A stretch of 64,000 nucleotides of DNA from the NCBI GenBank assembly GCA_028023455.1, contig JAQFVV010001088.1, positions 1 through 64,000 of the forward strand, in the 5' to 3' direction. Within the stretch, counting starts at the first letter, position 1. Every line of letters starts with the position of its first letter. Made by a program: the position numbers and the translations under genes. Positions 1-10,600 of this stretch are shown here, piece by piece. Under the pieces are notes generated by a model, which ran no database searches, had not been told where the DNA came from, and worked only from the letters and a program-made list of their open reading frames with translations. The DNA is from Epiperipatus broadwayi (Eukaryota; Onychophora; Udeonychophora; Euonychophora; Peripatidae).

Positions 1-20
1 CGAATGTATATACATTTACA

Positions 21-875
21 ATGGAGGAGTTCAAACGTGAAATGTCAAAGGAAATCGAAACAAGATTTTATAGCTTTAAAAATGAGACACACAAAAGAGA
101 AAAGGGACAATCTTGCTCGTGCAATATAAACCAATTTTTAAAAATAAAGGTATTTGAGAGACAAACAGATGAAGCTCCTATCGAGCATATTAAAAGCTTA
201 GAAACATATTTCCAAGTGAATCAAATTAATGACTTTGGTAAACTGGCAATTGCCTACAATCACCTCCATGGCAATGCTCACACATGGTGGCAGTCCTTGT
301 TCCACCATCCCAAAACATTTGAGGATTATAAAAAGGTACTGTTAGAAAGTTTTTGGAGTGAACAGTGCCAAGATATGATCCTGCAACAAGTCATGCCGGA
401 AAAATATAAAGAGAATACTGGCGAAAATTATTCGAAATTTTTCAGAAGACAAGCAGCAAGACTTCAGACACTGAAAGCATACCACATATCAGAAGGGCGT
501 ATTGTCAGGATAATCCACCATAATTTGCCACTTCATGTTGAACAAATGGTGCTCACTGCAAGGACAGATTCAGTGCAACAAATGGATGAATTATTAAATG
601 AGATAGACATGAGCAAGCAATACAAGCTATCAGCAAATGTTTGGGAAGATAAACATACCAATCACACAAACAGGAACAAAAATGTTTGGGAAGATAAACA
701 TACCAATCACACAAACAGGAACAAAAATGAAGAGTTCTGTGGCCACATCATAAAACCATGGACTAATATGGACAAAGAAATATCAAACTTGATATATTCA
801 TGGAAAGATAGAGTGCCTGAATATGCTCCACAAAGTTGTCCCAAGATCAATCAGTCTGACAATGGAGGGACTTGA
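21..875 (+). CDS. gag: Gypsy retrotransposon Gag polyprotein
   Basis: A 284-residue frame. Residues about 40-200 resemble the retrotransposon gag (capsid-like) domain, with the hallmark AHTWW segment near residues 86-90 and the LESFWSEQ helix near 108-115. Gag would form the particle that packages element RNA. No CCHC zinc knuckle is visible, which is common in some Gypsy lineages. A 45-bp unit is tandemly duplicated at about 636-680 and 681-725, giving two copies of the peptide VWEDKHTNHTNRNK. The frame overlaps the pol frame by 53 nt in the +1 frame, so Pol would be made by frameshifting. The true start may lie upstream of the window. A related, decayed gag lies antisense at 59.6-61.1 kb. 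Confidence 0.85.
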   Translation: MEEFKREMSKEIETRFYSFKNETHKREKGQSCSCNINQFLKIKVFERQTDEAPIEHIKSLETYFQVNQINDFGKLAIAYNHLHGNAHTWWQSLFHHPKTFEDYKKVLLESFWSEQCQDMILQQVMPEKYKENTGENYSKFFRRQAARLQTLKAYHISEGRIVRIIHHNLPLHVEQMVLTARTDSVQQMDELLNEIDMSKQYKLSANVWEDKHTNHTNRNKNVWEDKHTNHTNRNKNEEFCGHIIKPWTNMDKEISNLIYSWKDRVPEYAPQSCPKINQSDNGGT

Positions 876-2868
876 AGTCACAGCCATGCTGGATTCGGGC
901 AGTCAAATCTCTGTAATATCAGAAGATCTATACCACCGCATTGTAAAAAAAAACCCAAGCATAGAAATCTTACCTTTGAAGACAGCACAAATAACATTAG
1001 CAAACAACCGGAAAGCAAAACTTCTGCCTAAGCAAATTTGGGTACAGATGCACATACAGCATAAGATGGTATACCAAGTGTTCTTAATAATGACCAGTCT
1101 TATCCATGAAGTTGTGTTGGGTTCAGATTTCCTACACAAAAACAGATGCATTTTAGATTATGAACATCGGCTGGTAGTGTGCAATGACAAACAAATTGAA
1201 ATGCTAAAACCCCACTTACATGAGGATACTGAGGCATGTTGTATGACCCAACTGGACATGGAGCTCATGAAAGAAAAGGCAAATGGAGCAAAACTGACTT
1301 CTGCCACTGAGACAGAAAAACTCAAATCTATGCTTTATACTTATAAAAATATATTTTCTGATAGTCCTGAGCTCATTAAAGGATATAAACAAAGAATCAG
1401 GTTGAAACCAGGAGAACTGTTCCAAGCACGATCCTACCCCATACCACACAAATTTAAGGAGGAGGTGGAGAAACAGCTGGAACAAATGTTGAAATGGGGC
1501 ATCATTAATAAATGCTTTTCCCCATACTGTAACCCCCTAGTGGTGGTCAGAAAGAAAAATGGATCCGTGCAGTTATGCCTTGATGCACGCCAACTTAACA
1601 GGGCAACAATACCAGATTGTACTATTCCACCTCGTATGCAAGAATTACTCATGAAATTTAAAGACAAAATAATATTTTCCACATTTGACTTAACTGCTAG
1701 CTACTGGCAGATAGAATTACATCACACAGATCGCAAATACACAGCTTTTAGATATGGAGGCCACACATACAAATTTAATCGAATGCCTTTCGGCTTAGTT
1801 AATAGCGGTGCAGGTTTATTACGATGTCTGGACCAGGTTTTGTCTCAGGAAATTAAGAAAATTTTAACAGTATATGTGGATGACATTGTGGTAGCATCCA
1901 CATCCCTGGAAGAACACTTCCAAAACTTACAAATATTTTTTGCAGAATGTGAAGCTAAAGGAATCAAAATCAATCTGAAAAAGAGTATATTGATCTCTGA
2001 GGAGATAGAATTTTTGGGTCATTTGGTGGGACGAACAGGAATCAAACCTCATCCTGATAAAATCAGTGCAATAAATGACTTCCCTGTACCTAAAACACGA
2101 AAGCACATTCGGTCCTTTTTAGGACTATGCAACTTTTACAACAGATTCTGTGAAAAATTTGCTGACCGAATGGAACCTTTACTAAGATTACTCAGGAAAG
2201 ATACCCGTTGGAACTGGACCAGTGAACAAGAGGAAGCATTTGCTGAGATTAAGAAAAGTTTTATAAAACAAGTAGTGCTGGCATACCCAGACTTTGACAA
2301 ACCCTTTATAATCCAAACTGATAGCAGTGCATATGGATTGGGTGTCACACTATCCCAAGTTCAGCAAGATGGTCAGATAGGGGTCCTGTACTTCATAAGC
2401 AGGTTGTTGAAAGGACCTGAACGTAATTACATGGTTACAGAAAAAGAAGCCCTTGCAATCGTATGGGCATTTGAGAAATTTCGCCCTATGCTACTAGGCT
2501 CTGAAGTGATAGTAATTACAGACCACAAGAGTCTTCAATTTCTAAATCACAGCTATCTCACTAATAGCCGACTAGTTCGCTGGAGTTTGTTTCTCCAAGA
2601 ATTTAATTATACGGTGAAACATTGCAAAGGAGCTGAGAATATAGTGGCTGACATCCTCAGTCGTCATCCCATTCAAACTCAACAACAACAACACTTGAGG
2701 ATAGACTATGCATACATGATAAGTGTATCATGTAAGGACAAAGACATAGAGGAACATCTAAAAAAAATGTCAAAGAGACAGCATGAAGATAAGGACTTAA
2801 ACCGAATCATAACACTGTGTACACAATCTCCTCAGAAGGATGACAGTACCTTAGGCAAGAAATGCTGA
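823..2868 (+). CDS. pol: Gypsy Pol, N-terminal part: protease, reverse transcriptase, RNase H
   Basis: Residues 23-28 (LDSGSQ) are the aspartic protease active site and VVLGSDFL is its second conserved patch. The reverse transcriptase follows, with FSTFDLTASYWQ, RMPFGLVNS and the catalytic YVDD at residues 351-354. RNase H has the catalytic Asp in QTDSS (residue about 500), then EKEALAIVWA, TDHKSLQ and ADILSRH. The enzyme would copy element RNA into DNA inside the particle. The frame ends at a TGA (2866-2868), but the same frame continues open into the integrase, so the stop is either a point mutation or read through. The first Met is arbitrary because Pol is expected to be made as a frameshift product of gag. 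Confidence 0.9.
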   Translation: MLHKVVPRSISLTMEGLEVTAMLDSGSQISVISEDLYHRIVKKNPSIEILPLKTAQITLANNRKAKLLPKQIWVQMHIQHKMVYQVFLIMTSLIHEVVLGSDFLHKNRCILDYEHRLVVCNDKQIEMLKPHLHEDTEACCMTQLDMELMKEKANGAKLTSATETEKLKSMLYTYKNIFSDSPELIKGYKQRIRLKPGELFQARSYPIPHKFKEEVEKQLEQMLKWGIINKCFSPYCNPLVVVRKKNGSVQLCLDARQLNRATIPDCTIPPRMQELLMKFKDKIIFSTFDLTASYWQIELHHTDRKYTAFRYGGHTYKFNRMPFGLVNSGAGLLRCLDQVLSQEIKKILTVYVDDIVVASTSLEEHFQNLQIFFAECEAKGIKINLKKSILISEEIEFLGHLVGRTGIKPHPDKISAINDFPVPKTRKHIRSFLGLCNFYNRFCEKFADRMEPLLRLLRKDTRWNWTSEQEEAFAEIKKSFIKQVVLAYPDFDKPFIIQTDSSAYGLGVTLSQVQQDGQIGVLYFISRLLKGPERNYMVTEKEALAIVWAFEKFRPMLLGSEVIVITDHKSLQFLNHSYLTNSRLVRWSLFLQEFNYTVKHCKGAENIVADILSRHPIQTQQQQHLRIDYAYMISVSCKDKDIEEHLKKMSKRQHEDKDLNRIITLCTQSPQKDDSTLGKKC

Positions 2869-3957
2869 TACAAGATAGAAAAGGGGGTTTTATATTATCA
2901 AATTCAAGAAGACCTTGATGAATGGAGAGTGATGGTACCACCAGCCATTCGAGGCTTTCTCACTGATTACATTCACAGACTATATGGACATTATGGAACT
3001 CCAAAAACTGAATATTGCCTCAAGCGCTGGTTCTATTGGCATGGGATGCACCGAGACATAATAAAGATTTTGAACAAATGTGAAATATGCCAGCATGCAA
3101 AACCATTGAATAGAGCATACACAACTCCAATGAAATCAATCATCCCTAACAATTCGAAGGAAATAATGGCCATGGATTTTTATGGTCCTCTGCCGCCCTT
3201 CAATAGAAAAAGATATTTACTCGTTGTATATGACCTTTTTTCCAAATTTGTGGCAGCCTACCCTTTAGCAAGAGCTACAACACATGAAACTATAAAGGTT
3301 CTAGAATCCTCACATTTTAACACAGTTGGGAAACCAGAAACGATCCTGACAGACCATGGAACCCCTTTTGTATCAGAAGAATGGAACAAATGGGTTGCTA
3401 AGCGGGGAGTTAAACATGTACTTACGTCAATCCGTAACCCCCAAAGTAATCCCTGTGAAAGAGTTATGCGAGAGTTGGGAAGGCTGTTTCATACATACTT
3501 ACCAACAAACCATAAGGGATGGGTAAAACAGCTACCTCAGATACTAAATTATATAAACTGGTCTGTACATGAATCCACAGGATTCCCTCCAACACAGCTA
3601 CATTTTGGAAAACTTGTACCAAAACTCTTCAAGGCAAATTTCCCAGGGAGCAGAGACAAAACAATTGACATAGAATTAGATAAAAAAAAGGCTCAAGCTC
3701 GGATGCACAAGATGAGTCTCAGAAGAAAGAAAAGGAAACACAGCACGCAAAACTACGGGTTCAAGGTAGGGGATAGAGTGATGGTCAGAACGCCTCATGT
3801 GAGCATTCCAGAAAAGTTTCAGTGTAAAAAATTTTTTAACCTTTATGAAGGCCCTTTTGAAATTGTGGAGTGCAGTGAGGATAATGCTTTCTGGATTAAA
3901 ACAGAACAGGGAATAAAGGGCACATACAATGCTCATGCACTAAAACCCATACCATAG
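2869..3957 (+). CDS. Gypsy Pol, C-terminal part: integrase
   Basis: This is the same frame as the preceding pol segment, open from just after the TGA; the first Met is at 2929. Counting from that Met, an HHCC zinc finger (HRLYGH, later CEICQ) precedes the catalytic core. The acidic triad is at residues 83 (MDFYGP), 142 (LTDHGTPF) and 177 (CERVMREL), with 34 residues between the last two, close to the D,D-35-E pattern of retroviral-type integrases. The C-terminal YEGPFEIVE patch matches the GPY/F module of Gypsy integrases. All catalytic residues are present. Integrase would insert the cDNA into the host chromosome. The stop codon is followed after about 100 bp by a purine tract and the presumed LTR. 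Confidence 0.9.
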   Translation, partial: YKIEKGVLYYQIQEDLDEWRVMVPPAIRGFLTDYIHRLYGHYGTPKTEYCLKRWFYWHGMHRDIIKILNKCEICQHAKPLNRAYTTPMKSIIPNNSKEIMAMDFYGPLPPFNRKRYLLVVYDLFSKFVAAYPLARATTHETIKVLESSHFNTVGKPETILTDHGTPFVSEEWNKWVAKRGVKHVLTSIRNPQSNPCERVMRELGRLFHTYLPTNHKGWVKQLPQILNYINWSVHESTGFPPTQLHFGKLVPKLFKANFPGSRDKTIDIELDKKKAQARMHKMSLRRKKRKHSTQNYGFKVGDRVMVRTPHVSIPEKFQCKKFFNLYEGPFEIVECSEDNAFWIKTEQGIKGTYNAHALKPIP

Positions 3958-4059
3958 CATCCAGGATGCTCCGAAATCATCTCACATGTATAGTTCATAA
4001 TATCTGTATAAATAAGAACTTAAGACTTTAAATGGTCATATCCATTTAAAAGTCTCATT

Positions 4060-4280
4060 GGAGAGGGCGGTATTGTGCCAGACATTATCAAATGGCCTTG
4101 CACAAAATCTGCTGTAAAGAATATTACAGCAGATACATATACAGATTTGTACATATTAGGCACAACAACTATATAAACGTGCTATATTAATCCAATGGAA
4201 GTTGGTCTGAGCATTAAAATACCCACACACACCAATTTAAAGTAATATGAAATTGACATACAAAATATGGCATAATAAAC
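4060..4280 (+). repeat. polypurine tract and start of 3' LTR
   Basis: GGAGAGGGCGG at 4060-4070 is a good plus-strand primer tract, and the LTR should begin at about 4071-4075 (TGTGCCAGAC). Within it, TATATAAA (near 4170) is a TATA-like box and AATAAA (4274-4279) a possible poly(A) signal. A perfect 11-bp hairpin (4107-4117 with 4124-4134, 6-nt loop) lies near the LTR start. Without the 5' LTR in the window the LTR length cannot be fixed. Confidence 0.55.
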
Positions 4281-4290
4281 TCATGTATTG

Positions 4291-4977
4291 TTTTTGTTTT
4301 TCCTTTTTGTATATTTTTTATGATATGTCATTATATGTATTTGCTTTTTTATTTTCTAATATACTTGTATATTTTTTTTAATTTTCTAAAGATTGTAATT
4401 TTATTCCATAAGAAAAAAAAATGTTAATTGCTTTTGCAAAAATCTGATCAAAAGCAAAAGGTTTGATAATGCTATAATTAAACTGTTATCTTTTTAAAAA
4501 ATTCTTTTGAATTGATTTCGTAAGGAAGTGGTCTGGGTTATTCAAGATGGAAAGCATTGTCAAACTTAAAAATGTAGAATTTAATCGGAAAGATATAGAG
4601 GAATGTTTATAATCTAAGTGATAAGGTAAATTAAAAGGATTGGCTGATTCATTCTTCTCAGAGGGATATCTGAATTGGGTTTTATTAGTGGGATTGATAG
4701 TGCTGGGGGATTTTTTTTTTCTTTCTGGGGCATTCAAGTCATTCACTACTTTGGCTCCAGAGATTTTCAATCATCTAGCAACTTAGAGATAAATTTATGG
4801 ACTAGACCGCTGCTGACATTTTCTAAGAAATCCATTATATAGTTCTTTTAAGAACTCTTGATTTCTTAAGAATTTAATAAACTAGTCAAGATAGAAAAAT
4901 GAACATTTGATAAAATTTATTATCATATACAAACAGAGGAAAATATGAAGCAATCTACCAGTGAGTCCAGTAAAATG
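4291..4977. other. AT-rich non-coding stretch
   Basis: T-rich and A-rich runs without a convincing gene. A minus-strand frame at 4486-4770 has low-complexity composition and no recognisable domain, so it is not called. Confidence 0.5.
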
Positions 4978-5165
4978 ATCGTGGGGTAGACAACCAGCCG
5001 GTGCACCGCCCTTTCTCTGTCCCAAGCTGCCAAGATGTGACCACGCCAGTTCCAGCCGCCCACGATGATGACAAAAGCTGCCTTACTAAATAAATGAAAT
5101 CCCCACTACACAGCCAGTTAACTTGAAGCCCACTCAGAGCCCAGGGGAGAAGAATGAAGACACAG
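4978..5165. other. GC-rich island of unknown nature
   Basis: About 190 bp with clearly higher GC than the surroundings. It has no long open frame, no splice-site pair that could be trusted, and no tRNA promoter boxes. It could be a fragment of an old repeat or of a transcript-derived insertion. Not recognised. Confidence 0.4.
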
Positions 5166-5597
5166 ACATCGGTTTATTTTAAGAGATTTTATTAATATTG
5201 AAATAATTAACTTTGATATTTCCGATTAAATATATTATTATTTTTTTGTTATTATTATTACTCATTTAGAAAAAAAGAGAGAGAGTCTCTCGCATATGTA
5301 TATTGAATTTGCGTTTATTACGGGCATATATGATAAAGCTTTTACTTAAATCTTTTGAGTCAATTTTTCTATTTTAAATTCTAATATTTTCAACAAAGAT
5401 TGCAATGAGATTCTTTTTTTTGTGTTGTTGTCGTTGTTGCTATACGTTTTGCTCTTGTTGTTATTCCTGAAATTCGTCATATATAAATATACATGTGTAT
5501 ATATGCGTACATACGCTTATAATATTCGGTAAATACGATATCTCATGTTGAATATCTAAAAAAAAAAAAAAATGTATTTAACCGTATATCCTTTTTA

Positions 5598-5690
5598 AGT
5601 TTTTTTTTTTTGTCACTGCGGCACCTCATGATGGTGCAAGAAGGGATCGATCTATTATAGATTCCCTGTAAGCCAGTCCTCTAATAACTT
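5598..5690 (-). repeat. possible decayed SINE (B-box-like, A tail)
   Basis: Read on the minus strand, a segment with a B-box-like GATCGATCCC is followed by about 40 bp and then an A run (the T run at 5600-5611). This is the layout of a small tRNA-derived SINE. No A box and no target duplication could be made out, so this is weak. Confidence 0.25.
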
Positions 5691-6626
5691 TATATTTAAA
5701 ATAGTAATAAGTGTATAATTGTGCCGCATGTATATACATGTATAGGAATTTATCTATATAAAAAAAAAGGTTTTAAAGTCATCAGTAAAAGCGTATGCCT
5801 GTATGACCGAGAATCTCATATCTGTATAGCAAATCACACAAAGGAAAATTTATTTCTACTGGGTAAAAGGGGCTCAGACCACTTCCACTCTTTATGAAGT
5901 ATCTTATTGTAAATAGCCTTAGGGGTTTATCTATTTTCGTAATCATTTAAATTGTATTTATATATCTAAAAGCATCAAAAATATATATATGGGTTTGTAA
6001 TCATTAATTATTTAGTATTCTTTTTATTATATCATCATTAGTATGAAACGGTGGTGGGTATTTGGGATTAAATAAATAGTTAATCATAGTATTAAACTTG
6101 TTTCGGTTTCGTATTATTATTTATATTGATAAAAATGTATTCTTTCCTTATCAACCACGTACCTGTAATAATCATTTAACTTACCCATTTGAAGACCCTA
6201 GATGTAGAGTGACTGAGCTAGCCACAAAGGGATATCGCTCTACCGGGGTGTTGAATCTTATTCTCATGTTTTTCTGGATATATGGTATTGCACATCCTTC
6301 TGGGAGGGGGAAAAATTCTTTTTTTTATTCTTTTCTAGAAGTGGCGCGCAAAGGTCTATTTTGTAAATAGATTTTTCAAAGGTGTGCACTTGCCATTGTT
6401 CTAAATATTCGGGCATTTAAATAAGATATCAACTAAAGGGTGTTTTTAACTGGAAGAGTCCTGGCAATCCACTCTTTCTATCAGTTTAGCTGGAAGTACC
6501 AATATACATGAGTATAGATAATCAGCTAAATTGGTATCCATTTCTTTTCCTGTTAAATCTTGTTCACTTCATGCTCAGTGCAAGATTAGGATTAGGAAAT
6601 CCACAGGGAAGTTTTGGTCTGGTACA

Positions 6627-6627
<1 letters not shown>

Positions 6628-6666
<39 letters not shown>

Positions 6667-6668
6667 AG

Positions 6669-6700
<32 letters not shown>

Positions 6701-6701
6701 T
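6628..6701. repeat. interrupted (TA)n microsatellite
   Basis: Two (TA)n tracts split by a short CTAGAACAA spacer. Simple-sequence repeat only; the open frames through it are artefacts. Confidence 0.9.
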
Positions 6702-6745
6702 ACATGCATCTAGAAAAATCTGAAACTCTCTTATCTGTAAATCAA

Positions 6746-7437
6746 GAATATATTATCAAAATATTTTTTATCTTCCAAATCCTTTTAACATTCTTAAAAG
6801 TTTTAACTGTAAATTAGATTTTAGCATTGTTTGAATTTTTTATAATTAACGAGAATGCATTATTAGTCAAGTTCATTGTTTGCATATATAAAAACAATTC
6901 AACTGTTGGTAAAAAAAATTGAAAATCAATAGTAATTCCATACAAAAAAATAATGAATTTGAATTGCTCATTCTAATCAGACTGTGATTAGTTTAAAGAT
7001 AGATAATACATTATCAATATATTTTTATCTTACAAATCCTTTTAACATTCTTAAAAGTTTTAACTGTAAATTAGATCTTAGCATTATTTGAATTTCTTAC
7101 AATTAATTGAAAATGTGTTAGTCAAGTTCATTTTTTTGCATATATAAAACAATTCAACTGTTAGTAAAAAAAATTGAAAGTCAACAGTTATACCATACAA
7201 ATGAATAATGAATTTGAATTGCTCATTCTAATCCGACTGTGATTAGTTTAAATAAAGATAATACATTATAAATATATTTTTATCTTCCAAATCCTTTTAA
7301 TGTTCTTAAAAGTTTTAACTGTAAATTAGATCTTAGCATTGTTTGAACTTCTTATAATCAACGAAAATGTGTTAGTCAAGTTCATTCTTTGTATATATAA
7401 AAACAATTCAACTGTTGGTAAAAAAATTGAAAGTGAA
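6746..7437. repeat. three-copy tandem repeat, unit about 256 bp
   Basis: Three head-to-tail copies. Anchors such as TCTTCCAAAT/TCTTACAAAT recur at 6771, 7028 and 7283 (spacing 257 and 255). Each copy also carries TAACTGTAAATTAGAT and TCAAGTTCATT in the same order. The copies differ by scattered substitutions. There is no coding potential. The array sits between two long TA tracts. Confidence 0.9.
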
Positions 7438-7531
7438 TTTTTTAAATTGAATTTTAATTAAAGCTTTTGAAAGTTTTAGTGAATTTTTCTACTGAAACAC
7501 TCATTTCATTCAATACATGGATGCTTCATCC

Positions 7532-7534
<3 letters not shown>

Positions 7535-7610
<76 letters not shown>

Positions 7611-7640
7611 AGAGAGAGAGAGAGGAGAGAGAGAGATATA
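7535..7640. repeat. compound (AT)n(GA)n microsatellite
   Basis: About 70 bp of uninterrupted AT dinucleotides followed by about 30 bp of GA dinucleotides. Confidence 0.95.
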
Positions 7641-10600
7641 TTGATTACATCAATTATCATTATTCTCTCTTACTGGCTCATTAAAATTATTTATTAATAT
7701 CTTTAGAAATATAATTAGAAAATATCACACTGATACTATAAAATATCAATTAATATAAAAAACACACAAAACTCCATAACAATAGTTATTCAGAAATTGA
7801 TATTCTTAGACTCATCAAATTATATAACTAATAAGTCAAAAATACAAGTCATTAAAGTTTATAAAGTGCTTGAATTCTAATATGCAATAACAAATTGTGT
7901 TAAAAAAGTTGTAAACACTGGAAAAATATTATGGATGATAAATCCAATGATATCACTTCTTATGTCTGGTTATTTCACCTTTCTTTAATCAGAGAATGTA
8001 CAGATGCATAGGGTGTGTGATGGATTGATATTTTTATTATTATATTCTATACTTGAATTATTTTAATTTCTGCATCCATCTTTGACTAAAAACTTAGATC
8101 ACATTACCAACAACAATCAAAGCCATTAACTTATTGCCTTGGCAGATAATATACATATACATTACAGCTGCATTTTAAATTTTGCTATGTCATAAAATCA
8201 TAAGTCTCTTACATCATTAAAATTCACGTGTAAGGTTACAGTAGCCAATCCGGTTAGTAATATGATTGTGATCATCCATGGTTATAATAAAAAGAATATC
8301 AATTAAAAATAATTATTTCTCAGGAAACAGTATGGAATAAATATTAGTTTCTGCTCTTATAAAGATATATATTAGATGGCAAAATATTCTATAGTTAAGA
8401 AAAGTGTTGTCTCATGAGCTTCTTATTATCATAAGTAATTGGAAACCCATATATGGGTTTTTAAATTATTAAATAAAAATTACTTTTTTAATTATTTAAA
8501 AATATTTTAAAATAACTTATTTGGTTAACAACAGTTTTATTAAGTTTTTTTTTTTTAAATAATACTTTCTCTAAATCTTGGTTGGATAATTATAACTTTT
8601 TATTGATATTCTTATTACTACTCTTTCTCTCTTTTTACAATTGTTTGTAAAAATCTCATCTTTAAATTTATTCCTCTATATTCTTAAGTTATAATTTTGG
8701 CTTTATATAAAGATATAAAATTTACCAAACACTTTTCATTGATATAGTTTTTATTGTAATGCTTACTCATTACAACTCTCATTTTAATTTATGTCTTATC
8801 CATTTTATCATTTACCCACATTTTAAAATGTTTACTAATTTTATAACCTGTTTGTAAACTAACCATTTAATTATTTACCTTTATCACTTATTAATCTCTC
8901 TATATAATATCCCTATTTTCTCTGATTTCTGATTGGTTAATGTATAAATGTTTATTCATAAGGTTATCACATTTCCTGTGAATGAATGTTTTTCTGTAAT
9001 GCTGTCATGTGTAAAATTCATAATCAATTAAAAAAAGTATTACATTTATGTGAAGGAAATAATTCTGCAATTAATAAACCGTAATGCTATCAATGTCATA
9101 TATCAAATATAACAGGTAATACCAGCATTTCAGTCAAACTACATTTATCACATTTAATTATATATTAATAAAATATTTTGTTTAATTTACATTAAATCTT
9201 TAAAAAAAATTATCAATTAAAAAAAATATATTACAAAAATCGAAATAAAAAATTTTTTAGTTTGTGTTTATAAAAAAATAACTATACTTAACTAAACCAT
9301 AATTTATATTTAAGCATTTTATGTAAATGAAGTATTTCCACCTTTTATATTTAATAATCCATAATTTTTATTATCAAGCATATTTTATGCTAAGGAAAAA
9401 ATTTGCCATTAATAAAAATGCTGGGGAAAAAAATCAGTACATATGCTTTTAACTACAGTACAGAACTGAATAGGTAAAGTATTTAAATTGCAAAGAAAAT
9501 GTGATCACAGTACATAAATTCATGTGTGAAATGTGATATTTAATGAGAGGAAACAATAGATGCTATAAATCGTATTTACATTTACTTTTGGTTAACATAT
9601 AATTGAAGTTGAAATGATGGCTTTTCATAAAATCTTTTGTTTAATTTACATTAAATCTTTAAATAAAAATTGTTAAAGCTATCAATTAAAAAAAAAAACC
9701 ATGGCCTATTTCTGCCAGGTATATCTGGTCTAATTATAATTTTACTCATTTTTATTTTTGTTCCAAATTTGAGATTAATATACTAAATTTAATTATGAAA
9801 GCAAAATTATCATATATGGTTGTTTTTTTCTTTTTAAATAATTGTTTTTATTATACAGATAAAAAGAGTATGCAACAAATTTAAGTTATGCAATATGTAT
9901 TTCTGTTGTAATTACATTTTGTAAGCGATTGAATGCTAAGTGTCACTGTTTTATATAAGATGACAGTAAAAAGCTCCACAAAAATCAATGAGACTCGGTA
10001 TCTCTTTTAAATAAAACAGTCTTTTCATGGCAGGACAAAGAGTTCTCCAGCTTCTCTCTACAAATAAGTGAAGAAAACAACCTTCACTAGGCCATTTAAA
10101 TACTGGAAATTATATTTTTTAGCCTTATGATTGACAGCCTTCTTCAGAGTTTATATTATATTTAGCAAAAATTGTTAACATGTATGAAGTTTTTTTGTAA
10201 ACTATATGCATTCTGAAGAATACTGCTGAAACAGTCGGAACTACAAGTTAACTTACAAAAGTAATAAAGAAATGTATGATTATTTTTGTTATTACTTACA
10301 TTTAGTATAATATAATATATGTAAAAAAGACAGGGGAAAAGAGTAGATTGGCTTATTACAAATGTATTATAGCTCTGCACTTTATAAACAAGTGATAAGA
10401 CAGATTTACTATTGGTAGCAATTAATAACTTATCAATATAATTAATTTTAGAAATATTAAAAATTTTTTTTATTAATAATTATGTTAATTACTGAAAAAA
10501 AATGTTCAAAGTAATAAAAGCATTTTTTATCAGATTAATCTTTTGTTTTAAACATCAAACATTATCAACTCTTTAAAAACATTATCAACTCTATTACATA

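Larger units (their letters stand above)
1..4290 (+). mobile_element. Gypsy-type LTR retrotransposon, 5' end outside window
   Basis: The domain order gag, aspartic protease, reverse transcriptase, RNase H, integrase is that of Ty3/Gypsy elements. It is followed by a purine-rich tract (4060-4070) and AT-rich sequence that should be the 3' LTR. The 5' LTR and primer binding site lie before the window. The reading frames are nearly intact, with only one in-frame stop at 2866-2868, so insertion was probably recent compared with the other elements here. The right edge is uncertain because the partner LTR is absent. An AATAAA at about 4274 fits an LTR polyadenylation signal, and 4290 is a rough limit. 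Confidence 0.85.

Noticed and set aside
4486-4770. 94-codon minus-strand frame as a gene
   Set aside because: Low complexity, crosses a T run, no recognisable domain.
6508-6817. Two overlapping frames with Tyr-Ile repeats
   Set aside because: Translation of the (TA)n microsatellite.
6746-7437. CRISPR-like array
   Set aside because: The whole 256-bp units repeat without unique spacers; this is a tandem satellite-type repeat in a eukaryotic genome.
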